From the NCBI RefSeq assembly GCF_015500055.1, contig NZ_CP045492.1, positions 754,501 to 818,500 of the forward strand: DNA of 64,000 nucleotides. The letters run 5' to 3'. Below the pieces are notes generated by a model. That model saw only the letters and a list, made by a program, of their open reading frames with translations. It made no database searches and was not told the DNA's origin. A program made the position numbers and the translations under genes. Positions 28,816 through 35,440 of this stretch are shown one piece after another (the first letter of the stretch is position 1; every line of letters begins with the position of its first letter). Source of the stretch: Mesorhizobium sp. NBSH29. Its GTDB lineage: Bacteria > Pseudomonadota > Alphaproteobacteria > Rhizobiales > Rhizobiaceae.

Positions 28816-29814
28816 ATGGACGCGATGGTGCGTGAACTGAGCTACGCCCAGGCGATCCAGGAGGCGATGGCAATCGCCATGGAAGCCGATGAGCGCGTGT
28901 TCTTGATGGGCGAGGACATTGGCGTCTATGGCGGCGCCTTTCAGGTGACCGGCGATCTGGTCGAGCGCTTTGGCACCGACCGGGTGCTGGATACGCCGAT
29001 CTCCGAGCTTGGTGGCGCCGGCGTCGCTGTGGGCGCGGCCATGACCGGCATGCGCCCCATCTTCGAGTTCCAGTTCTCCGATTTCGCGACGCTGGCAATG
29101 GAACAGATCGTCAACCAGGCAGCCAAGATGCGGTTCATGCTGGGCGGCGAGGTTTCGGTTCCGGTGGTCATGCGCTTTCCCGCTGGTTCAGGCACCGGCG
29201 CGGCAGCCCAGCACAGCCAGAGCCTTGAAGCCTGGCTTGGCCATGTACCCGGCCTGAAGGTTATACAGCCGGCAACGCCTTATGATGCCAAGGGCATGCT
29301 TCTGGCAGCCATTGCTGATCCTGACCCGGTGATGATTTTTGAGCACAAGCTGCTCTACAAGATGAAAGGCCCTGTGCCCGAAGGCCACTACACCGTGCCC
29401 ATCGGCAAGGCCGAGATCCGCCGCGAGGGCAAGGACCTCACTATCGTCGCCACCGCGATCATGGTGCACAAGGCGCTGGAAGCGGCAGAGGCTTTGGCCA
29501 AGGAAGGGCTCGATTGCGAGGTGGTTGACCTGCGCACCATCCGCCCGATGGACAAGCCGACGATCATCGAAAGCGTCAAGAAAACCTCGCGGCTCCTTTG
29601 CGTCTACGAGGCCGTGAAGACACTTGGCATCGGCGCTGAGATCAGCGCCATGGTGGCCGAGAGCGAGGCTTTTGACTATCTCGACGCACCCATCGTGCGG
29701 CTGGGCGGCGCGGAAACGCCGATCCCCTACAATCCTGAACTTGAAAAGGCGACGGTGCCGCAGGTGCCGGACATTATCGAGGCCGCGCGCGCGCTCATCA
29801 CGGGAAAGCGCTAG
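28816..29814 (+). CDS. 2-oxo acid/acetoin dehydrogenase E1 component, beta subunit
   Basis: This 332-residue transketolase-like beta subunit ([18 protein letters not shown], the E1beta glutamate motif, and [18 protein letters not shown]) completes the alpha2beta2 E1. It has no N-terminal lipoyl domain, unlike the housekeeping PdhB of rhizobia, which supports a second, specialised complex. ATG 28816 lies one base after the alpha-subunit stop and 10 nt behind GGAG at 28802-28805. ATG 28807 is too close to that site. Confidence 0.9.
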   Translation: MDAMVRELSYAQAIQEAMAIAMEADERVFLMGEDIGVYGGAFQVTGDLVERFGTDRVLDTPISELGGAGVAVGAAMTGMRPIFEFQFSDFATLAMEQIVNQAAKMRFMLGGEVSVPVVMRFPAGSGTGAAAQHSQSLEAWLGHVPGLKVIQPATPYDAKGMLLAAIADPDPVMIFEHKLLYKMKGPVPEGHYTVPIGKAEIRREGKDLTIVATAIMVHKALEAAEALAKEGLDCEVVDLRTIRPMDKPTIIESVKKTSRLLCVYEAVKTLGIGAEISAMVAESEAFDYLDAPIVRLGGAETPIPYNPELEKATVPQVPDIIEAARALITGKR

Positions 29815-29817
29815 AAA

Positions 29818-31134
29818 ATGCCGGTCGAGGTCATTCTCCCAAAAGTCGATATGGATATGGCGACCGGCCAGATTTCGCGCTGGTTCGTCGAGGAAGGCGC
29901 TGCGGTCAAGCAGGGCGACGTGCTTTTCGAGATCGAAACCGACAAGGCGGCGATGGAAATCGACGCGCCGGCAAGCGGGATCATCCGCAATATTTCCGGC
30001 AAGCAGGGGATTGATATCCCGGTCGGGGAGGCCGTCGCCTGGATCTTTGCGGAAGGCGAAGCAGCACCGTCAGCGCCGACGCCACCTGACATCTCGGCTC
30101 TGGCCGAAACCTCTGTTCCCGCTCCATCCTCCCAGGAGCGCGCGGTCGATGCCGGCCCCCCCGCTGCTGTTCCAGAAATGGAACGCAGCGGCGGCTCGGC
30201 CCGTGCTACCCCGCTGGCGCGGCGTGTTGCCCACGAGGCAGGGCTGGATATCGCAACGATACCCGGCTCCGGTCCGAAAGGCCGCGTGGTCAAGGCCGAT
30301 GTCGAGGCTGCGGTTGCCGGTGGCGGTGCCAAGGCGCCAACCACCTCTGCTTCTGCTTCCGTCAGTGCAGCGCCTGCAAAACCAATGTCCGACGATGCCG
30401 TGCTGAAACTGTTCGAAGAAGGTTCTTACGAGCTCATTCCGCATGACACCATGCGCAGAACCATCGCAAGGCGGCTGGTCGAGGCCAAGACCACGATTCC
30501 GCACTTTTATCTCACGCTCGATTGCGGGCTGGATGCGCTGTTGGCGCTGCGCAGCCAGCTCAACGCGGCGGCACCCATGCGCAAGACCGATGCAGGCGAG
30601 GCGCCGGCCTACAAGCTTTCGGTCAATGATTTTATCATCAAAGCCTATGCGCTGGCGCTGCGCGATGTGCCGACCGCCAATGTTTCGTGGACCGAGGCCA
30701 ACATGGTGCAGCACGCTCACGCCGATGTGGGTGTCGCGGTTTCGATACCGGGCGGGCTGATCACGCCTATCATCCGCAAGGCGGAGGAAAAAACGCTGAC
30801 GACGATCTCGGCAGAGATCAAGGACATGGCCGCGCGGGCCCGCAACAAGAAGCTGAAGCCCGAGGAATATCAGGGCGGCAGCGGGGCGGTTTCCAATCTC
30901 GGCATGTTCGGCATCAAAGACTTCGCCGCCGTCATCAACCCTCCGCACGCAACGATCCTGGCGATCGGTGCCGGCGAAGAGCGCGCGGTGGTGAAGGACG
31001 GCAAGGTTGACGTTGCAACCATGATGTCGGTGACGCTATCGACCGACCATCGGGCGGTGGATGGCGCGCTGGGCGCCGAACTTCTGGTCGCCTTCAAGCG
31101 CCACATCGAAAACCCGATGGGAATGCTGGTCTAG
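29818..31134 (+). CDS. Dihydrolipoyl acyltransferase E2 of the same complex
   Basis: This 438-residue protein has three parts: one lipoyl domain (residues 1-78, Lys43 in IETDKAAME), an Ala/Pro linker, and a peripheral subunit-binding domain (RATPLARRVAHEAGLDIA, about 128-165). The catalytic domain ends in STDHRAVDGA (His411, Asp415). It takes the acyl group from E1 and gives acyl-CoA. No E3 gene is present, so a lipoamide dehydrogenase encoded elsewhere must serve. It is the last gene of the operon and converges on the HAD gene 7 bp away. Confidence 0.92.
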   Translation: MPVEVILPKVDMDMATGQISRWFVEEGAAVKQGDVLFEIETDKAAMEIDAPASGIIRNISGKQGIDIPVGEAVAWIFAEGEAAPSAPTPPDISALAETSVPAPSSQERAVDAGPPAAVPEMERSGGSARATPLARRVAHEAGLDIATIPGSGPKGRVVKADVEAAVAGGGAKAPTTSASASVSAAPAKPMSDDAVLKLFEEGSYELIPHDTMRRTIARRLVEAKTTIPHFYLTLDCGLDALLALRSQLNAAAPMRKTDAGEAPAYKLSVNDFIIKAYALALRDVPTANVSWTEANMVQHAHADVGVAVSIPGGLITPIIRKAEEKTLTTISAEIKDMAARARNKKLKPEEYQGGSGAVSNLGMFGIKDFAAVINPPHATILAIGAGEERAVVKDGKVDVATMMSVTLSTDHRAVDGALGAELLVAFKRHIENPMGMLV

Positions 31135-31141
31135 TAAGTGT

Positions 31142-31837
31142 CTACCGCGACGCCGTGGCGGCGTCGTAATAGCCAAGCGCTGCAAGTTCGGACCTTACCG
31201 CGCTCCAATCGGCGCAGACGACCCGCGCCCCCGCATCGATCAGACGTGCGGCATGACCGGGATAGGTATGGCCACCGCCGGTATAGCCAATCGCCACCAT
31301 ACCGGCCGCAACCGCGCCCTCGACGCCAAACGGCGAATCCTCGACCACCACGCAAGATGCCGGCTCTGCCTGCATGCTGGCAGCAGCATACAGAAAGATG
31401 TCGGGCGCCGGCTTGCCGCGCTTGACCATCGAAGAGCTGACGATGTCGGCGCCGAAAAACTCCGCCAGCCCAGTAACCATGAGGCTGTGGTTGATCCGCT
31501 CCACCGAAGACGACGAGGCCACGCAGCGCGCTGCCGGCAGCTGTTGAAGAAATTCCGTGATCCCCGGGGTCGCGCTGAGTTCCGTATCAAATAGCCTCTT
31601 GGTCTCAGCCCAGATGTCGCCGTCGGCTTCTGCGGGGAACTGGTGTCCGGTCAGCTCCCGGATCTTCACGATAATGTCGGCCTGTTTCATGCCCACGCAC
31701 TGGGCGATTATATCGGCACCGACACCTTTCATGCCATGCTTTTCATAGACGCGCTCATAAGCCTGCGCAGCCAGCGGCTCGCTGTCTACCAGAACCCCGT
31801 CACAATCGAAAATAACCAGCTTTCCAGATGCCAACAC
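31142..31837 (-). CDS. HAD-superfamily phosphatase, beta-phosphoglucomutase-like
   Basis: The protein has about 231 residues. HAD motif I is FDCDGVLVDSE (nucleophile first Asp, acid/base second Asp), motif II ASSSS, and motifs III/IV KRGKPAPDIF and VVEDSPFGVEGA. An alpha-helical cap of about 70 residues puts it with small-sugar phosphatases and beta-PGM-like enzymes. GTG 31837 follows an AAGGAAA-like ribosome site; GTG 31867 is a longer alternative. In the middle of a PTS/polyol island it may drain a toxic sugar phosphate, which is inference. Confidence 0.82.
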   Translation of the reverse strand: MLASGKLVIFDCDGVLVDSEPLAAQAYERVYEKHGMKGVGADIIAQCVGMKQADIIVKIRELTGHQFPAEADGDIWAETKRLFDTELSATPGITEFLQQLPAARCVASSSSVERINHSLMVTGLAEFFGADIVSSSMVKRGKPAPDIFLYAAASMQAEPASCVVVEDSPFGVEGAVAAGMVAIGYTGGGHTYPGHAARLIDAGARVVCADWSAVRSELAALGYYDAATASR

Positions 31838-31893
31838 GCGCACTTTCCTTAACGTCGATTTTTGCACATCGCTATCGGCAAATATTCAACTGT

Positions 31894-32544
31894 TCAAGAG
31901 CGAGGCTCGGTGAGCGTGACACCGGGGCGCCCGGGCTCCAGCAATGCCTGCTGCATAGCATAGCGCGCCGCAGCACTGCCCGGCGCAACCCAGTTGGGCT
32001 CGGCGCCAAGAAAACGATCGAGGAAAGCAACCGCATAGGACGGCATCTCCGCGACATTGTCGCGGTAGGACCACCAGGTGCGCAGATCATCGGCACATTG
32101 GTCGATGGCCGGTGCCTGACCGAACTCCTGCTCATAGATCGCCGACACCACCGAAACGCAGTAGTTTGTGTACAAAAATCCTTCCGGCCAGAAGCGCACG
32201 ATCTCCATGGCTTTTTCCGAGGGCAGCGCGACCCCCGCACGCAGCGGGACGACGGTCGCACGCGCCGGCTCCTGGCGGATCAGTTCGCGCAAGACCAGCC
32301 CAGCGGTGAAGACGATGAAATCGGCGCGATTGACCGCCGCGAAGCGCTTTTCGCTCTCCATGATCTCGACCCAGTCGAGAAATGCACGCGTCAGCCGCGC
32401 CGCGTCGATATCAAAACGCAGCCCGTAGGCGGCGGCAACCGCCTTGGCATTGGCCCGAAAAGTGACATTGAACCACCGCAACCGCCGCAGGCGGTGTCCC
32501 AAATCCGGCATCGATGCCAATTCGTCCTTGAAACGCAGGTCCAT
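31894..32544 (-). CDS. Protein of unknown function in the island
   Basis: The 216 residues from ATG 32544 are mostly alpha-helical and rich in Arg, Ala and aromatic residues, with no signal peptide or long membrane helix. I do not recognise a family. Features are a conserved-looking FLDWVEIMESEKRFAAVNRAD segment centre and WWSYRDNVAEMPSY near residue 160. It is divergent from gutM and co-oriented with the HAD gene 56 bp away, so the two may form a small operon read against the flanking operons. It could be a regulator or an enzyme; I cannot say. Confidence 0.6.
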   Translation of the reverse strand: MDLRFKDELASMPDLGHRLRRLRWFNVTFRANAKAVAAAYGLRFDIDAARLTRAFLDWVEIMESEKRFAAVNRADFIVFTAGLVLRELIRQEPARATVVPLRAGVALPSEKAMEIVRFWPEGFLYTNYCVSVVSAIYEQEFGQAPAIDQCADDLRTWWSYRDNVAEMPSYAVAFLDRFLGAEPNWVAPGSAAARYAMQQALLEPGRPGVTLTEPRS

Positions 32545-32613
32545 TTCGCATCCTCTTGGCGTTCAGACTATCATGACACTGTGGCGGACTGAACTCCGTT
32601 GCGATCTAACATA

Positions 32614-32652
32614 TTGACACTTGAGAAAACAAATGTTCTCTAATTGATGTTC
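32614..32652 (+). promoter_or_regulatory. Putative promoter/operator of the gutM-srl-HPr/EI operon
   Basis: TTGACA (32614-32619) is a perfect -35, and TCTAAT (32639-32644) is a good -10, though spacing is 19 bp. GAGAA (32623-32627) and TTCTC (32636-32640) form an inverted repeat in the spacer. ATGTTC occurs at 32633-32638, touching the -10, and again at 32647-32652. The same hexamer marks the promoter at 26382-26422, so a shared repressor or activator is likely. Confidence 0.5.
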
Positions 32653-32703
32653 GCCGCGCCGGCTTAAGAGCGCGACCGGACGGGGGCTGGGAGGAAAGGC
32701 CTA

Positions 32704-33141
32704 ATGGCAATCTGGCAATGGGCAATGCTTGCTCTGGCAGGCGTGTGGGCGTTGCAATCACTCGGTGTATGGCTGCAGATGCGCCACTACGCCGATGTCT
32801 TTAAAGGCGTCACCGAAAAATATCAGGACGGCTTCGTCGGCGCGGGAAATTTTCGCGGCCGCTTCGCCAAGGGCACCATCGCGCTGCTCGTCGTCACACC
32901 GGACATGGTGGTGCGGCGGGTGATGACGATGAGCGGTCGCTCGGTCTTCACCAAATTCAAACGTCACGAACAATTCGAGGGCGCGTCCCTCGACAAGATC
33001 CGGTCCAATCCCGCCATTTTGGGAGAGGGGGAACCCGGTGTGGCTGAAGCCGTGCGCAAGGCGGTCGAACAGATCGACAAGGCACGGCGGGAGCCAGGGA
33101 GAGGGCCGGGCTTGTCCGGTTTGAAGACACTGAACGCTTAG
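32704..33141 (+). CDS. gutM: GutM-family protein, glucitol operon activator homologue
   Basis: The 145 residues comprise an N-terminal membrane helix (WQWAMLALAGVWALQSLGVW) and a cytoplasmic part with the GutM signature (YADVFKGVTEKYQDG, GAGNFRGRFAKGTIALLV). In E. coli, GutM activates the glucitol (srl/gut) operon by an unknown mechanism. Here it is the first gene before srlA-srlE-srlB, as in other glucitol-type PTS operons. A GGGAGGAAA ribosome site precedes ATG 32704. Confidence 0.88.
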   Translation: MAIWQWAMLALAGVWALQSLGVWLQMRHYADVFKGVTEKYQDGFVGAGNFRGRFAKGTIALLVVTPDMVVRRVMTMSGRSVFTKFKRHEQFEGASLDKIRSNPAILGEGEPGVAEAVRKAVEQIDKARREPGRGPGLSGLKTLNA

Positions 33142-33195
33142 AGGGAGCCGCAGGCCGACAGGACAGATCGGACCGCGGCATAAGGAGGAGGAAAT

Positions 33196-33957
33196 ATGTC
33201 AGTCGTTTCATTGTTGGCGCAGCATGCCGACATGGCCGTACAGAACCTGCATATCGCAGGTTCCATGGTTACGGATGCTGCTTTGCATGGCAGGCTCGCT
33301 GTTGAGCATGCCTCAGACCATCTGGTCATACTCGCGCAGGCCGACACCGGCACGCTTACCGTCGAACAGTTCAAGGAAAAACTGAGCGAAGTGTCTCAGG
33401 AAGAACAGCTCGGCTGGCTCACTGCCATCGGCAAATACTTCATCGGCATCTTCCAGAAAGGCGGCGAGGTTTTTGCCGGCTTCGTCATGGGTATCATCCC
33501 GACGCTGGTGGTTCTGATGACGGCCTTCTATGCCGTCACCGAACTGGTCGGCGAAGAACGCGTCCACGGGCTTGCCCGCGGCGCTGGCCGTATCGCGCTC
33601 ACCCGCTACACGCTGCTGCCGCTTCTGGCTGTCTTCTTCCTCACCAACCCGATGGCCTACACGTTCGGGTCGTTCCTTGAGGAAAAGCACAAGCCCGCCT
33701 TCTACGACGCAGCGGTGTCATACGTTCACCCGCCACTCGGCCTCTTCCCGCACATCAATCCGGGCGAATACTTCGTCTGGGGTGGCATTCTTGTGGCTCT
33801 GCTTGAGCTGGAGAAAAAGGGCGCCGTTGTTGCCGGGTACCACATCAAGGTGGCCATCTGGTACGCCATCGTCGGCCTCGTCGTCATCCTGCTGAAGGGC
33901 ATGCTGACAGAACGCATCACCGCAATCATGGCACGCCGTCAGGGCGTCGAGCTTTAG
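33196..33957 (+). CDS. srlA: Glucitol-family PTS permease component IIC (SrlA)
   Basis: This 253-residue membrane protein (EIIC2 of the glucitol/sorbitol family) has several hydrophobic segments from about residue 85, the motif KGGEVFAGFVMGIIPTLVVL, and HPPLGLFPHINPGEYF near residue 180. Compared with E. coli SrlA (about 187 residues), it has an extra N-terminal stretch of about 65 residues without clear homology. It forms the translocation channel with SrlE. The true start may lie internally; ATG 33196 has AGGAGGA just upstream, which supports the long form. Confidence 0.93.
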   Translation: MSVVSLLAQHADMAVQNLHIAGSMVTDAALHGRLAVEHASDHLVILAQADTGTLTVEQFKEKLSEVSQEEQLGWLTAIGKYFIGIFQKGGEVFAGFVMGIIPTLVVLMTAFYAVTELVGEERVHGLARGAGRIALTRYTLLPLLAVFFLTNPMAYTFGSFLEEKHKPAFYDAAVSYVHPPLGLFPHINPGEYFVWGGILVALLELEKKGAVVAGYHIKVAIWYAIVGLVVILLKGMLTERITAIMARRQGVEL

Positions 33958-33972
33958 GCGGGAGGAGAGATC

Positions 33973-34980
33973 ATGGCCAAGACATACAAAGCCGTAAAAA
34001 TCTCCCGGGGCAATTCGGGTTGGGGCGGCCCGCTCGTTATCGAGCCAACCGCTGAACGCAACAAGATCGTCTCCGTCACCGGAGGCGGCATCCACCCCAT
34101 CGCCGCGCAGATTGCCGAGATGACCGGAGGCGAAGCCGTTGACGGCTTCAAGGCTCCGCCCATCGAAAGCGAAATGGCGGTCGTGGTTGTCGATTGCGGC
34201 GGCACTGCCCGCTGCGGCGTCTATCCGCGCAAGCGCATTCCAACCGTTAACCTGACGCCGGTCGGTCAATCGGGTCCGCTGGCCCAGTTCATCACCGAGG
34301 ACATCTATGTCTCAGGTGTCAAAGCCGCCAACATCGTGATGGCGGATGGATCAGAGGCTTCAACCACCGCCGGGGGGGCGGCAGCAATGGTATCGAGCAA
34401 CAACAACCGGGCATCGGCTGCGGAAACGGCACTTCCCAGCGACGGTGGACTGATCGGGCTCATCAGCTCGGTTGGCCGCGTCATGGGCCGCGTCGTCAAT
34501 ATCTTCTTCAACGCCGGTCGCCGCACCATCGATCAGGTCATCCGCAACGTCCTGCCTTTCATGGCGTTCGTGACGATGCTGATCGGCCTGATACTCTATA
34601 CAGGCATTGGTGACGTTCTTGCGCAGCCGATGGGACCGCTGGCCAACAATATCGTTGGTCTGTTGATCATCTCGGCCATCTGTGGCCTGCCGTTCCTCTC
34701 TCCCATCCTGGGGCCTGGAGCGGTGATCGCACAGGTGATCGGTGTCGCCATTATCGGCCCGCAGATCGCCAACGGCACCATCTCTCCGGCGATGGCACTG
34801 CCGGCACTGTTTGCCTACAACACGCAGGTGGGTTGCGACTTCGTACCCGTCGGCCTGGCTCTGGGCGAAGCAAAGCCTAAGACCATCGAAATCGGCGTTC
34901 CGGCGGTGCTTATCAGCCGCCAGATCATGGGCCCCGTCTCCGTGCTGATCGCATGGGCGGTCAGCCTGGTGGTGTTCTAA
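33973..34980 (+). CDS. srlE: Glucitol-family PTS component IIB-IIC1 (SrlE)
   Basis: The 335-residue fusion has an N-terminal IIB domain (residues 1-120) with VDCGGTARCGVYP (Cys75, Cys81), which contains the phospho-cysteine region of SrlE. A linker and a IIC1 membrane domain (about 180-335, NVLPFMAFVTMLIGLILYTG) follow. It receives phosphate from SrlB and phosphorylates the sugar alcohol during transport. A GGAGGAGA site precedes ATG 33973. Confidence 0.94.
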   Translation: MAKTYKAVKISRGNSGWGGPLVIEPTAERNKIVSVTGGGIHPIAAQIAEMTGGEAVDGFKAPPIESEMAVVVVDCGGTARCGVYPRKRIPTVNLTPVGQSGPLAQFITEDIYVSGVKAANIVMADGSEASTTAGGAAAMVSSNNNRASAAETALPSDGGLIGLISSVGRVMGRVVNIFFNAGRRTIDQVIRNVLPFMAFVTMLIGLILYTGIGDVLAQPMGPLANNIVGLLIISAICGLPFLSPILGPGAVIAQVIGVAIIGPQIANGTISPAMALPALFAYNTQVGCDFVPVGLALGEAKPKTIEIGVPAVLISRQIMGPVSVLIAWAVSLVVF

Positions 34981-35006
34981 GGTCAAGAAATGAGAGGTTC
35001 GCCATC

Positions 35007-35387
35007 ATGACGGTTCTTCTGAAAACACGGATTACATCCGTTGGACCCGAAGTGGCGGACCTTGCCGAAGGCGGCGTCGTCATCCTGTTTGCAGATGGCT
35101 CGCCTCCCGAACTTGCCGAAGTCTCGGTACTGCACGAGATTGAAGCCAGTCCAAGCGACGACGCGCCGCAAAAAGGCGCGTCGATCACCCTTGGCAGCGT
35201 TGCCGCCACCATCACGGCTGTCGGCGATACCGCCTGGGCCAAGGTACGCGAGATGGGCCATGTGGTGATTTCCTTCAACAGCGCGGCTGAAGCCGAGCGC
35301 CCGGGCGAGATCTGCGCCTCGGCAGTCGACACCAATGCCCTTGTCGAGGCGCTACGAAGCGGCGCGATCATCACCATCGCCGCCTGA
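35007..35387 (+). CDS. srlB: Glucitol-family PTS component IIA (SrlB)
   Basis: This 126-residue soluble IIA protein starts MTVLLKTRITSVGPEVADLA, close to the E. coli SrlB N-terminus. The phosphorylatable His is likely that in SVLHEIEAS, and ITAVGDTAWAKVREMGHVVISF is the conserved core. It accepts phosphate from HPr, here the N-terminal domain of the fused protein encoded next. ATG 35007 was chosen over an in-frame ORF extension that overlaps srlE. Confidence 0.93.
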   Translation: MTVLLKTRITSVGPEVADLAEGGVVILFADGSPPELAEVSVLHEIEASPSDDAPQKGASITLGSVAATITAVGDTAWAKVREMGHVVISFNSAAEAERPGEICASAVDTNALVEALRSGAIITIAA

Positions 35388-35397
35388 ATTCAATTTT

Positions 35398-35418
35398 GGC
35401 GCCTTGCGACAAGGCGCC
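35398..35418 (+). promoter_or_regulatory. Hairpin between srlB and the HPr-EI gene
   Basis: GGCGCCTTG (35398-35406) and CAAGGCGCC (35410-35418) form a perfect 9-bp stem with a CGA loop, and no T tract follows. It ends 22 nt before the HPr-EI start, so it could protect the srl mRNA or tune HPr-EI expression. Confidence 0.5.
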
Positions 35419-35440
35419 CGACCAACCAGAGTAAGTGACC

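Noticed and set aside
27786-31134. Housekeeping pyruvate dehydrogenase operon
   Set aside because: E1beta has no N-terminal lipoyl domain, no E3 gene follows, and the genes are coupled to a DRL-like enzyme rather than eno/lpd, unlike the rhizobial PDH operon.
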